Translations under genes and position numbers: made by a program
Notes under the pieces: generated by a model
Seen by the model: only the letters and a program-made list of their open reading frames with translations
What the model was told of the DNA's origin: nothing
The model's database searches: none
Shown: one piece after another, positions 12,955 through 25,624 of the stretch
Layout: each line of letters begins with the position of its first letter
Numbering within the stretch: position 1 is the stretch's first letter
Source: Sphagnum compactum
Taxonomy: Eukaryota > Bryophyta > Sphagnopsida > Sphagnales
Direction of reading: 5' to 3'
DNA length: 64,000 nucleotides
NCBI GenBank assembly: GCA_965153455.1
Contig: OZ234495.1
Coordinates: forward strand, 2,914,001 to 2,978,000

Positions 12955-14244
12955 GTGAATGCATGCTACGGTGTACACAAAAAAATGTCGTAGTTTGATA
13001 ATTTTAAGTACTTATCCAAGTTTCATGCATCATGGTGGAAATTTGGGAAATAATTTTCATTGAAATTTTATAATAGATGATGGTTTATGTTCTAATTTAA
13101 CATTATGTTGTGAAATCAATGCATATGTGAATGGGGCGAACCCATCCTTGGGTGGTACCACTAGGAATCACCTCAAAGAATGGTTAGGGAATAAAAAACA
13201 GCTAAATCATTTTTAGGGGCCCTCTTTGTTAAATGTTTTCACAATTATAAATTATTATTTTTTCATGTTTATCAATTGCATGTTCTAATATATGCCTTCA
13301 AGTTTATTTGAGAATTTGAGAATTTTATATTCCCAATTTAAAAGGCCCCTTAAAAAATCAATAGCTTCAACTTTGGAAATTCATAATTAATTCATATTAA
13401 ATCAATTAATTTCCAAATAAAAACCTAAAAGTAACTTATAAATTACCTTAAGAAAAAAAGTTCATTAAATTTTTTAAAAATCATGTTCCAAATTTGTGTT
13501 ATTGACTAGAAAGTTCAAGGAAAATATCAAGTGCTACGTTCATAAATTATTTTTTAAATGCAATGATTAGGAACATCAAAATAAAAAATATTTTTGATAT
13601 TATTGAAATTTCAAAATCTATGGAACCTAATAAATGTACTGAAAAAAATTATGAAAATATTCATTTAAGTGTTCCCTACGGTTTTCCAAAGTTCGATGGG
13701 TCCAAGAAAATGAAGGTGTGATGTTCTTATTGGTACCACCCAAGGATCCATGATAAATTTTCCATGAAATTTTACACATACATAAAAAAAAACCATAAAA
13801 GAAATCTTAAGGTTGTGGAATTGAAATCGGATAATTTTAAAATGTTCATTAATACATTATGATATGACAATGTTGATGATTATGATTTTCTTAGGTTGAA
13901 AATTGTTGTTCCATTGAAAATATACTTCCAAGGGTTACATGTTTTTTTAATCATTTGAAACAAAAAAAATGAAAATTTGAATTTTTTAAAAATGGAAAAT
14001 TGTTGTAAAATAAGGGTTTTTAAAACATTTATTAAATCATTGGTGTACATTTACACAAATGTAGAATTATATTTCAATTTCATGTTCATGATTCTTGTGA
14101 CTTCTTTTAATTTTGAAACCCAAATCACTTGTATGTAAGTTTTAAAATAATTCAAAGATAATGAAATCTTACATATTGCTATTTTTGATATTATATGTAT
14201 TCCCAAATTTCTTTCAAATTTTGTACACCATAGTGTGCATTCAC
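12955..14244. mobile_element. Inverted-repeat-bounded insertion of 1,290 bp, copy A only
   Basis: The left end is GTGAATGCATGCTACGGTGT. The right end read inward is GTGAATGCACACTATGGTGT, matching at 17 of 20. Copy B near 29560 passes from sequence matching A 12,950 straight to sequence matching A 14,253 (AGATATTT...GGACTTAAAC), so it looks like the empty site. No transposase frame is present, so it would be non-autonomous. It contains a second, unrelated inverted-repeat element. Confidence 0.6.
13144..13747. mobile_element. Nested inverted-repeat element inside the 1.29-kb insertion
   Basis: ATCCTTGGGTGGTACCA at 13144-13160 is perfectly inverted at 13731-13747. This 17-bp terminal repeat is unrelated to that of the host element. 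The 604-bp span has no coding capacity. The arrangement suggests a small element that inserted into an existing one, although a single element with sub-terminal inverted repeats is also possible. Confidence 0.5.
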
Positions 14245-16269
14245 CCTAGAATGTCATGAGATATTTCTCATGGGGACTTAAACATTTTTAGTTTAACTCA
14301 TCATAATTTTATATTTGAAAGATGAACATCTAAACTATTAATTTCAAAAAATAAAGGACTTATTTTAGAAGCCTCATAGTTTGATGTACATCTCAAAATT
14401 TGTTCATCAATATCTTTTCAAATTATTTTTTTAGTATCAATGTCACCACACCATAGTATCTTTAAGTCCTTTATTCATTCAAGGACATTATATGGATGTG
14501 TATGGAATCCATATTCATTTATTCTCGAATCAAATAAAGATTTTATACAACTTTAGAGGTCCATAATAGTTTAAATACTAAAGATTTTGTGATGAAAGTT
14601 TTACATTGTGTTTTGATGTATGAATTCATTATTGATTTGAGTCCCATTTCGTCATTTACACATATAAATTGGAAATAATTATAATTAATTTGAAAACAAT
14701 AAATGGAGTTCTGGACATCCAAAATGTCGCACCAACCTAATGTGCTTTTACCCAGTAATGTAATATAACATATTTTTATGATTTTTAAATGTTTTGTTTC
14801 AAAATATTCTAGGAATACCGCCCAAAAAACATGTTACCCAAAGTGGCAGGTGTGGCTTTTATTAACTTGTTTGCACCCACCTACTTGCATAAATATGTTT
14901 TTCAAAAAACTTTTATTTTTCTTCCATTTTTCCTGCCAACCTCCTTCCTCCCCTTACATACCATCTAGTTAAAGGACAATTGCCTTAAATCTGTGTATAA
15001 TAACTTTTTTGTTTGCTTGCCTACTTACCTAAAATGATTTATTTGCACCTATTACCTTTATGAATGCATGGTTAAATGGCTCACTTTTGTGATATTGTTT
15101 TAGTTTTTGCAATACATAATGTTTTGCAACAATATAACCTCAAATTTTTTAATTGGGATTCGGTTCAAGATTAACAACTTGATTATAAAAACATATGTGT
15201 AATTTTTTGACAAAAATATAACCATTTTTCACAATGAACTTTTAAAGTTCGAACATTAAGAGGGAATTGTATTTTGATTAATATTTTTTTAAATTATGAT
15301 TTGACACAGAATTTCATTCCAAATGAATGGGAATGACTAAATATGGCATATGTTATCATTTCAACAATTCATATTTTTAAAAAATTGATATATTTAACCA
15401 AAACATAATTATGAACTATTATGTGATCAAAATTAACAGTTATTTTCAAAGTTTTACCTTGTAATCTCAATTCTCTTTTATTTTGAATTTTTTTCCCACC
15501 AAAGCAAATTTTTTTGAATAGTTTACTTGGGCTACTATTCACATATAAGTTTTATTGGTATCATCCCCACTTAACCAATGATACCACATTACATGACCAA
15601 TTTAACACTATGAAATAAACATCATATGGATTTCTTTTGTAATCCTAATGAGCCATTCATTCAAGCATTCACCCACCTATTCACCCAAATATGGGATGCC
15701 ATCGTCAAAAGATGAGAAAATTTCCCAACACCAAAAAATGTAAGTATTGCAAACATGTTATTGTCTTTGATTTAAACTAACCATTTAACCTTCAATGACA
15801 ATGCAATATTAAACCCCAAAGTGTAATTTGCAACTTGCATTAGTTTCAAATTTTCTTTAAAATTTAATCACAAATGGTCAAATGAAAAAGTGATTGCAAT
15901 TTTTCATTTTTTGCAATTGTAATGACAAATGGCAAAAATGGTTAAAACAATGCAATATTCTCATGTTTATTTTTGCAAATTCTAATATGGCATGGCAAGG
16001 TTGGGCATTTGCATAACCTTCATTTTTTGTCATCCCTAAAACATAAACATGGTATGGGTGTTTGTAATACTCCATTATTTTGCTAACTTTAATTTAACAT
16101 TACGAAATTGGTTTGCTTTATAGTTTGATTGCATCCCAAACTCCTCAAAGGGCCTAAGAGAAAGAAGAAGAAAAAGATGAAAAACATTCTTAAAAAAAAC
16201 ATGCTAGATTTTTGCATCAATGAAAAAAATGAGAAAACAAAACAACAAAGAGTTCATAGTCAAAAAAAC

Positions 16270-16800
16270 CAAAAAACAAAAGTGGGGAGTTCAAAACTCC
16301 CAACTTCCTAGAAATAACAACCAAAAAATCAATGACATGAGGGGAAAAAAAAAAGGGAGTGAAGAGCTTGGAATTGGCTTGCCTTTGAAAAAATAAATAA
16401 CAAAAAGAAGTGGGGAGCTTGGATTTCCTTGCCCCTTCCAAGTAGCAATAATAAAAAGAAAGAAAGTCCAAAAAAGAGCTTCAAGCTCGTTGCCCCCCCC
16501 CTAATAGGAACAACAACCACACAAAAATATAAAAAATAGTAGGGAGCTCCTTGCCCCCCTACAAGCAACAACAATGAAAAATAAGAGCTTGTTTGCATTA
16601 CAAGTGGTAACAAAAGAAAAAATAATTGTGGGAAGCTTGAAGCTTGAAGATTGTTACAATATGCAAGTAGCAATTATAATAAAAAAAGTAGCTTGGAGCT
16701 TTGACATCCCACTTGCAAACAACCAGAAAATAAGTAAATAAAAAGCAAAGAACTCCAAGCTCCCCTACCAAAGTAATAAAAAGGAAGGAGTTTGGAGTTC
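16270..16800. repeat. Degenerate short-period repeat (GGGAGCTTGGA / CCTTGCCCC type), copy A
   Basis: A loose unit of about 50-70 bp recurs near 16277, 16359, 16411, 16476, 16534, 16585, 16630, 16690, 16750 and 16780. It combines GTGGGGAGCTTGGA, CTTGCCCCCC, CAAGTAGCAACAATAA and A-rich linkers. Units are heavily diverged and differ in length. Copy B has a shorter version. Confidence 0.6.
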
Positions 16801-17429
16801 CTCACCCACTCCAACAAATTAAAGTTGGGTTTTGAAAGTTTGGTGACATGGAAAAAATGTTGAAAGAAAGGTAATCGAAGTTATCAAAGGGTGAAAAACA
16901 TAAAATATGGAGCAAGAAGATAGGAAGTAGGAATGTGGGTTGGCAGGTTGTAGAGGTAGGTAAGTAGGAGGAAATGCTATTAGGAGGCAAATAGGTGGGT
17001 TAGTAGGCATGTAGGAAGGATTGAACCCACTTTAATAAAATTTTGGGGTTCATTTATTTTGATTTCAAAAGTATTTTTTTGGACATTAATGAGTTTGTGT
17101 GTGTTGGGTCACATGGGTTAGTAAGGATCATTACAGAAAGGCTGAAATGGGGGATCAAAATGAGATCCTAATAGGTGAAGATGGCTACCTTTCTCAACAA
17201 GCCTTTACAAAATCTCTAAATTGTTAGGTGAAATAATCATGCAACAAAAAAAATGAATGAGGAGAAAGGATAAAAAGATCACAATCTAGAAGAGGCAAAT
17301 AGTTCAAAAGATGATTTTGTGAAGAGAATTTAGTTAATAGTGAAGATTTTTATATTGAAAAGCCTTAGTTGAGTACATTCTGTGTGGGATAATGCTTGAG
17401 GATGAGGTGTTCCCAAATTAAGGGCTCAA

Positions 17430-17545
17430 AGGCAATAGTTGAAGGAGGCATTCACATTGGGAATGCCCTTGTTTAACGGTGCTATTGAAGCAACAATTGA
17501 AAGAGGGACCCACATTGGGAACACCTTCATCCTTAGGGTGTTATC
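17430..17545 (+). repeat. Two-unit direct repeat of about 58 bp
   Basis: TTGAAGGAGGCATTCACATT near 17440 recurs as TTGAAAGAGGGACCCACATT near 17498, each followed by GGGAAYRCC and a GGTGYTAT block. The same pair exists in copy B, so it predates the segmental duplication. Confidence 0.65.
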
Positions 17546-18717
17546 CCAAATAAAAACTAATAACATCATAGAATTTTATTTTTCTTTTGCAAGGTATCAT
17601 GCAAAAAAGAATGAAAATGGCAAAACATCTTTAAGAAAAATCCTTATTGGAGTAGGCATTTTGTTATTTTGCATTTCTAGGAAGCAATATTATTGTAAAT
17701 AACGTGGCCTCTCCTCACACTAAAAAAATTCTATTAGGTTAATAAGTGTCTGGGTGTATGCAAACAAGTGATAGTTGTTGCATCAATACGAAGAAAAGAT
17801 AAAAATAATTTTATTTCCTTTTTTTCATTCATAAACTTATATTGTTTTATACAAATTCAATTGTGCATTTTCCTTTTCATAAGTGTGTATTTTCTAGTTT
17901 TTTGATGCAGCATCATGGGGTGTAACTGGGATAACATGAGCCACACCCACCTGTTTTTTGACTACTTTTGTGACTGCTATTGGAGAAATATTCCTAAAAT
18001 ATTTCTAAAGTATTTTTGAAAAAGTTTTGAATTAAAAAAAATCATGATAGTTTTTTTTATAATACTTTGATAAGCCTTGCATTATAATTTTGTCAAAATA
18101 TGTTAATTAAAAAAATTAAAGTCATGAAACATGTCCTTTTATTGTTTAAAATCATGTGTACATTGTTTTATTAATGTTTTTTCATATTTTATATTTATTT
18201 GATTAATGTCAAATTTATTCACAAGTTCCCATAATATATTATGAATGTTGTCAAATAAATAAATCCTACAATTTCAAGACAAAATTAAATTAAATTTTCA
18301 ATAACATGGAACATCAAGCATTGGTTACACTTACTATGGTACGTGTTACTATGAATACACCCTCATGACTATTCATCCAAAAATAATTTAACATTAATTG
18401 GCAACAAGTTTGTAAAAGAAATGGTAAAGGATTGTCCCAAAATTGATAAAACTTGTGTTGAAACTAGTGTGGACAATTTTCATTTCAAATATTGGCTAGT
18501 TCTGATTTTTATACAAAGTTATGAAAACCAAATTAGTTTTTAAATTATGTCTTTGGGCTAACAAGAATTAGCCAAGTATTAGGACTCTTTTTCTTAGTCG
18601 AATCTTAAACATAATACTTTTCACAAATGCAATAATAGGTAGTTTAACATCTAATTTTCACAATCCAATTATCAAATTTTCATTTATTATTATTTTTTTC
18701 ATTTGAAAAATAAAATA

Positions 18718-18722
<5 letters not shown>

Positions 18723-18770
<48 letters not shown>
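18723..18770. repeat. (TA)n microsatellite
   Basis: An uninterrupted alternating TA run of nearly 50 bp. The copy B counterpart near 33290 keeps only a few TA steps, so it expanded in copy A or contracted in copy B. Confidence 0.95.
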
Positions 18771-18772
<2 letters not shown>

Positions 18773-18950
18773 ATTGATGAAAAATTTGTAAAAATGTTTT
18801 TATCCAAAATTAAATATATCTCCCCAGCTTCATTCTTTAAAAAAAAAGGCTCTTTCAAACTCCTCCAATTCCTTTTCTAAATTTGCATCAATTTCAATTA
18901 ACTCTACCAACCTAAATGGGCATTTACAACCAACCTAGGGTTTTGTGTTC

Positions 18951-21443
18951 TTGAACATGTGTGTCAATAGGTAGTGATGACAAATGACTCAATCAATGCC
19001 AAAACGAAGGAAGAAATTGCTGCTTTGCCCAACGGAGGTGTGCTATTGCTAGATTTTGTGAGGTTTATAGAATGACTTTTGGAGAAGGTAGACATTTTGC
19101 TTTTGGGAGATGGTATGATCTTCACCTTCTACAAGGCTCAAGGCCTCTCAAGGTTGGTGCATCACTGGTGGAAGAGGAGAAGTTGGATCTTGCAACACCC
19201 CTCACAAAGAAGAGGCTTAGTAGCTAATATGCAATGCTATATTATGTTTTCTTCAAATGCATTATAATTTAGGTGTTCTACAATTGTATGCAAGCTTACA
19301 TTTTAATGTGTACCATATGGTCCCAAAACCATATTTGGTTTTGTGCTCGTGAAAAAGGCTTGTAATCCATTATGCTCTCGACCACGTAATTTCTTGGTTA
19401 GCTATTGTCTCTTTGAGTGCTAGCCACCATCCTAACTGAGTCTTCCTGTAGCTTCTGAAAATGTGATAGAAACTCAATTTTGTATAGTGGTGTGCCTGAA
19501 GTTTTGGGCAGATTATTTTACGCTTATATTTACAACTATGGTCAGAAGCGCACAAAATATGTGAGTACTTAACTGTCAAACCTTGGGAACGGGTTTGGGC
19601 AACAACCACATTTGCACATCTACACTCATCAATTTGAAGGTTGGGCAATCACATTGGGCTTGTTAACTGTAAACCTTACCCTGAAACCCAAAAACCATAA
19701 ACGATAAATGACCTCCTCTAGAAAATGGAAGCTTTTGGAGGAGACTAGGAGGCCACACCCTTGAAATGTGAGAAGAGTGGCTCAATGATCACACTTTAAT
19801 TGGCAAACAAAATGTCTTGCACAGCCTTTTGCTTTTTTATTCAAAATGAAATTCTAAGTAACACTTTGAAAAGCCAATTCAAATACAGGTAATTCCTTCC
19901 AAATACCTATTGAAAGTGTACGAAAGGATCATACTTGTTGTGTCTTGCACTCAAAGACTGGTTTGATGTCAACTGGCATATCTCACTTGTTTATTTTCTT
20001 GGGTCAGTGAGAAACCAGTCTTAGGAGTTTCAGTAGTTTTAGGCAGTTAGATTACTTGAGCTTCTGTTGTGTTTGTCAGAAATTGGTTTAGAGTTTGCAA
20101 AATAAAATAGGGATGAACATCATCAACGATTTAGACGATGTGGCAAAATCACAACTGAAGGACCTTGGGTTGATGAGGCCATGCATCGTGTATTGTAGGT
20201 GGGACTCCTATCCTATTTTTCTTCTGACATTTCATGGTTTGCATATGTGTTGAAGTTGTAAAGGAGTAAGTTACATCTAAGCACATTTTGGTACCAGTTT
20301 AGATATTACAAATTAATGGAAAGTTGGATACGGAGATGTTGCATTATCTTGTAGTGTTGGTGACCTATTACTTTGGATAGCTCATTCACAGCCGAAGGTG
20401 CAAAATTTATTCAGGATTGTTCAAGGTGGACTAGATCCATGGTTCAGGCAAGGCTACTGCACACCTTTAGGAATCATTTGTTCAGCTAGTTGGTTCTTGT
20501 TGGGTCAACATTCAGTCTAGGTTTTGCGGGGTTATTATGATAACTTTATTTCTCTTTTCCTTAATGCAGTGCATGCAAATGAGGACCTTCTGAAGAACAC
20601 TAATGCAATTTACAACACAGGTTTGTATGGTGGGGATTTCTGTTGGGGAGGAGATTTTGGAACGAGACTGATGAATACAATGCATTCATAACAAGTAAGA
20701 TATAATAAACATGTTTTGTTTGGAGAATGTTGGGGGTGCTAAGGTAAATGGGAAAAGTTACGGTAATCAATAATGACACACATAAGAAGCGATGTATTTG
20801 CAAGGAAGTAGTATATTTTCTGTTCAAATCCTGCACAAATGTTATGTTGTATTGCAAACCAAATTTATTGCAAATGTTTGTGCTCAAAAAAAGTCTTAGA
20901 AAAATAACTTGTGGGTTGCTTGGAGATTTTGAAACTAAGCCTCCTAGTACAAGGTGGTTTAGTTAATGGGTTGATTGCTGCAGGTCACGCACCTTAAAGA
21001 AACACATGTTTTGTGTTGTATATGCAGGCAAATGAACATCGTTCAACCGTTTCAAATAGAGATTCTAGAATGAAACAAAACATGCACAAAAAGTAGTTAA
21101 GAAAAAAATAGTCATACACATGTTTAGATGTTTTTAATCATGATTTACAATTCAAGATTGAAAACGAAGCCAAAGATATTGTGCAAGGAAGTAAAACTTC
21201 AAGAACGATGTTTTAAACAATTTGAACAAAGTATCACAATACAATATATCATTAGAGACCACATTTTCCAATTTATAAATTATGAAGCCAAGTTGATTAA
21301 AAGGTTGGAAGATTGATATATTTAATTTTTTTCTTTTACAATTATCAACATCAAGGACATGAACTTTTCTTTTTATTCAAAATATGTCATTTTTTCATGC
21401 ATGCCCATTGATGAAACCATACAAATGGCAGGGCCATTGCCTT
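18951..21443. other. Spacer between the two duplication copies, no gene recognised
   Basis: Slightly less AT-rich than its flanks. Several short open frames lie near 19080-19270, 19370-19650 and 20600-20970, but none resembles a protein I know and none joins its neighbours through splice sites. I see no match to either duplication copy. Confidence 0.5.
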
Positions 21444-21852
21444 GTTTGAGAAGGAGGAAGGGCACCCTATGCACAGGGTGCTATCCTTTGTTGAGGTAGA
21501 AATTTTAATGGTGTTATGCAATCTCCCCATGCACTAAATAATTCTACCAATTCCTAGTGGTGTATAGAATAACACCATGGCTCTCTATTTCAATATGTGC
21601 AAACCCTAAACCCTAAATCTGAATGGGGGTTGGCTGGATTACAAACCTTTAAACCTGGAAAAATACATCCATCCCTTAGAACTTGGAAGTTGTTCATTGC
21701 CACTTGAAAAGGCTTGCTCCGATTTATTTCAGTGTAATTGAAGGGCATGTTACCCAGCATATTTTTTCCTCCATTGTTGGGGGGTGTGTTTTAAAAAATG
21801 GAACACCTGCCCAGCGTTTCACAAAAAGAATGTCTGCATTGGTGGGTGTGTG

Positions 21853-23040
21853 ACCTAAAACCAATATCCAACCTTTTCTATGGATGAATGAAGACAGGAG
21901 CCCTAATTTAGTTGTGTGGCAACTGATGCTGAAGCTGTTTGTGCTTCAAGGACGTCGAAAGTTCAATTAGTTGTTTTTTATATTTTTGGCTTTGTTTGTT
22001 GTTTTACAGGTTATTGTGTTGAGTGGCTTAGATGAGCTGGTTTCGGTGATGGAGCGGGATCCTTGCTGCTCAATGGAAATTTTTTATAGAAAGTGTGAAG
22101 CATGGCAGTGGAAGACGATTAGTGCCGAGCTTTTAAGAAAATGGAGAGAGGTGGACAAGGGATAGATATATGAAGCTAGCTGAAGATAGAGAAGGGAAGC
22201 AAAAGATTTCTTCTATAGGAGTGGAGAAGCTAAGTTCTGATCAGCTTGTTAGGAAGTGTGGCATTTGTATGGATTTGGATTGTATTTACTATAGGATGAA
22301 AGTCTCTCTGGATTTTCTTTTTTTAATCCTGGCACTTGGTCTTCCGTTGTGTCAAGAATGTTAGGAACGAATTAGGAGGTCTAGCGATTGTTTTTTGGGG
22401 ACCAAAGCAAGGGAAATGATGAATGAGTTTAGGATTTCGGAGCGGTTGTCGTGGCACCATCATCTTTGACAATTTGGGGGTCTTAATGTGAATGTGCAAT
22501 GTGGTCATTTTGAGGAAAGAGTATCTACTGGATAGTGGGAGCTCCGGGGATTTTGGGAACAAGAGGATACTATAAGGTGTACAAGATCACACTCACATGT
22601 TCTATTTTTAATCTCTGACCAGCTTTTGAGAAAACCCATGTAATGATGTTGGGGTTGCACTTGTGGGATTTCTATTGTTGAAGTATGAGCTGTGACTCTC
22701 ATTAAGCAACCAATTGGTTCCTTGAGAAGAAATCAAGAGAAACTTGATCCCTTGAGGTCCATAGAACTAGAATAACAAAGTTTGATGTCTGGAAAGGTTT
22801 AGATGTAGAAATAACATTTGTAATAACCTTCTTTCTGATACTTGGAAATTTCAACAAATCTTGTTGCATTTGTACTCAAAATGTTTTGAGATTTCCACCG
22901 CAAATCTACATACCCTCCAAAACCATACCTATTGTAACATTCCTTCTATTGCTGAAAATTTCGGCAAATCTTATTAAGTTTGTGTTCACAATGTTAGGGA
23001 TTTCCACACCAGAAATCATTTCCCCTTCTTTTTTGGTGAC
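21853..23040. other. Copy-B-specific insert of about 1.2 kb
   Basis: The sequences on either side (GAATGTCTGCATTGGTGGGT and TTGTTCATAATGTCA) are almost adjacent in copy A at 3689-3730 but lie about 1.2 kb apart here. The insert holds two consecutive short open frames (21971-22165 and 22170-22364, plus) separated by one stop. I do not recognise the peptides. I found no terminal inverted repeats. It could equally be ancestral sequence lost from copy A. Confidence 0.45.
22825..23025 (+). repeat. Two-unit direct repeat of about 105 bp
   Basis: A block containing GAAATTTCAACAAATCTT, TTTGTACTCAAAATGTT and GATTTCCACCGCAAATC recurs about 105 bp later as GAAAATTTCGGCAAATCTT, TTTGTGTTCACAATGTT and GATTTCCACACCAGAAATC. 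Confidence 0.6.
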
Positions 23041-24501
23041 AGGTGTTATGTTGTTCATAATGTCAGCCTTTTGTTTTGTTTTTCCCAGTGATACTCTCAA
23101 AGGTGTCTTTGATCTTTAAGCTCTGTACAATATTTGGATTGTTACTCATCATGTATGGCACCTCTAACCCTGATCTTTACAATTGGAAAAAATCATCTGA
23201 ACAAAAACCATTGGACAATTTTGGGCAGTTATTCTGAACAATGGTTTTGGATAGTGAAGCTCCATAGGCTTCCTTGATGATGACCCTAAACCCTATTGTG
23301 CACTATTTTTAGTCAAGTGAGCCAAATGGCATGTAATATGAATGAAAATAACACGTAATTTGGTATCACTTTTGTGAGGACCTTGTGTGTTTAGGTTTTA
23401 CTAGGGTTGCGTGATTATTTACTTTTATGAAGAACCTCCAGTTCTGATTCTATGTAAAAATTTGAACGGTTCTGATTTTCCACACGTAATTGGAATCGAG
23501 AATCCATTTCCAGGTCAAGTTCTTCAAAGAAATAAATTCTGAATTTGGTTTCAGTTCTCAAAATCAGACTCAATTCTGGGTATTGCAGATTGCAAGACTT
23601 GATTTTTATTCTTGTGAACTGATTGATATTTACTTTCATGAAATGGTACCCAAATTTTGCTCCCTTTATGGATACACTCAAACTGGGGATGAAACAGCTA
23701 CTAGGTATAGGCTCAAACTAGGGCCCAAAGACAGGGTGAGACTTTACAGATCATAACTGTCCACTAACCAAAGTTCAGGACGACCAATCTCACCACGAAA
23801 TACTTCAAGTTAATCAACCAATCTTAATTATGCCAATGGTTCAAGTTGTCAATATCGCCCTTCCTCGCCAAACTTGAATTATGGTTTTCTTTATAGTAAT
23901 ACCCCTAGTACCTTGGCCATTTCAACACATGTCCATCAAATAATTAGTTAATTTTGAAATTTTCATTTCAACAAATGGAATATTCCTGAATATTCCAGAT
24001 TTTCCTTCACAATATTTTTGATTTCGAAGAAATAATTTTTGAAAATTTCAACATTTCTGAAAATAATATAATTAGTGTCGAATTGGCCAAGGTACTAGGG
24101 TAAAAAGCATTAGGTCACAGAACCTCCTTTTTTTTGGCTTCTAAAACCAGAGTAGGTGAATACCCCTAAAACCTCCCCCGGTGCAGCAGAGGGTGATCCA
24201 CCCGTCCCCTCGCCCCGTCCGTCCATCAGAGCCTGGTCGCAGCTGACGAGGGAGATGGGTCCCCTTCCAAGTATAATGCCCGTGCCATCGTTGCTCGTCG
24301 CCAAAGCACCATCGCAAACAGCAAGTGAGGAACTCCCTTCGTAGCGGATCTCTTCTTCTCTCTTTCTCTTTCGCTCGCTGGACCCAGCGTCTCCTCTTGC
24401 ACTCTGGTTTTGCTTGCTTGCTGCTTCTTAGCTTAGTTTAGCTGCTTGTTCAATTCTTGAACTCGTCATCTTTGTGATCATCAATTAATCAATCAATCAC
24501 T

Positions 24502-25622
24502 ATGTCCACCTCCGATAACGGAACATGCCAATGCTGCCCCTGGTGCCCCTACCGCGCCACCTCCACGTGAGTAAAAACATTTCTGTGTCGTTCGTGGTTC
24601 TACCTTAACATCTTCTTCTGCACCCGCGCGCCCAGCCTCCTTCTCATCGTCGCGCTTGTGTTTGTTTTGTTTGTGCGCCGCATATACAATTGATCACCAC
24701 TGTTGTTGTTAACATGATTCTCAGTATACTTTTTTTTTCCGTTGATTCTTCGATGGGCAGTAATGCCATGTCGATCATGCCTTGCATTCAAATGAGATTT
24801 TATTTTTTCACGCATGCGAATTGCTGGCTCTCTCTCTGCGTGCAAAGGCAACAGGAACATGGGGTTGGAGGTCGAGGGAACTACTTGACATGAAGAGGTA
24901 CGTACTAGTATCTACGTCCCAAAAACGCCTAGTTCGGTCCATTTACTTTGTTACGTCTACATAGTCTGATCATGCCTGTCGTCCCCATGCTCCGCTCACA
25001 CAACCTTAACTCGTCCCCCTGCTCCGCTCACACAACCTTAACGACTCATAGAACTCTGCAATGCACGTCGTTTGGAGTGATACACTTGAATTCAAGTAGT
25101 GCGGTTGTTCAAGGCGTTTCAGTTACTGCCGGTTTATAATGTCATAAGAGCCATAAGAATGTCGATTAGCTAGCTAGGTACCTCTTTGATCATTCCCGCA
25201 TGAAGTCTACTACTGCACGAAGGACTGACTGCATGCTTAACAACGTCCTCTTGACTGATCAGTGCATTCTTCTTCTTTTTCTTCAGCTTTCACCCGCATG
25301 GCTGACCTCGAAACCACCAGCAACGGCCGGCCATGGCAACAACAACACCGACAACAGCAGCTGCGCCGCCGCCAAGGTAGTCGATTCAGTCAAAAATCAA
25401 CAACAACAGCAACAAAGAACGCATCTCCTTAGCGGATGCGGCTCGAGAGACACGGAAGACAAGCGCCGCAGCGGCTGCGCTAGCGCTGCTTGGCAGGTTG
25501 GGAACGGCAATGGCTTCTTCTTCTCTAACGAGGCGTGAAAGAAACACTAACCGGAAAGAAAGTGCGGTAACAGTAGTACTAAATGCCCGGACTAAAAAAT
25601 CACCGCCAAGGACCCTTACTAA
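24502..25622 (+). pseudogene. Decayed copy of the Cys-rich metallothionein-like gene
   Basis: Exon 1 (24502-24566) keeps the start, length, donor GTGAGT and 16 of 22 codons' residues of copy A. Cysteines 4 and 17 are changed to Ser and Tyr, leaving C9, C11, C12 and C15. At exon 2 the acceptor CAG has become CAA (24843-24845). The next AG, two bases beyond the old exon start, could serve but shifts the frame. With either junction a TGA follows at about 24888-24897. The exon-3-like part (25287-25622) carries further stops and frameshifts relative to copy A. The upstream TATA motif is altered too. A truncated peptide of about 36 residues could still be made from exons 1 and 2, so a short product is not excluded. 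Confidence 0.6.
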
Positions 25623-25624
25623 GG

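Larger units (their letters stand above)
8096..16250. other. AT-rich gene desert of copy A
   Basis: Apart from the inverted-repeat elements at 12.1-14.25 kb, I see no exon-like stretch, no conserved protein and no RNA gene. Most of it has a diverged counterpart in copy B (26.1-31.4 kb). Both copies are peppered with indels and frame-breaking changes, which argues against hidden coding sequence. Confidence 0.6.
3540..18950 (+). repeat. Segmental duplication, copy A
   Basis: This block matches 21.4-33.5 kb in the same orientation and order. Paired landmarks are: 3540-3660 with 21444-21560; 4540-4860 with 23130-23440; the promoter and gene at 5650-7150 with 24120-25620; 8080-9170 with 26100-26750; 9560-9640 with 27350-27460; 10800-11300 with 28040-28540; 15400-16140 with 30400-31350; 16800-17700 with 31690-32650; and 17750-18930 with 32700-33440. 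Divergence is visible everywhere, both substitutions and indels, so the duplication is not recent. Copy A is longer mainly because of transposon-like insertions at 12-14.3 kb. Boundaries are approximate because I aligned by eye. Confidence 0.85.

Noticed and set aside
16217-16673. Minus-strand open frames rich in Phe, Leu and Ser in the gene desert
   Set aside because: They are translations of the degenerate repeat and its A-rich linkers, and are not conserved in copy B.
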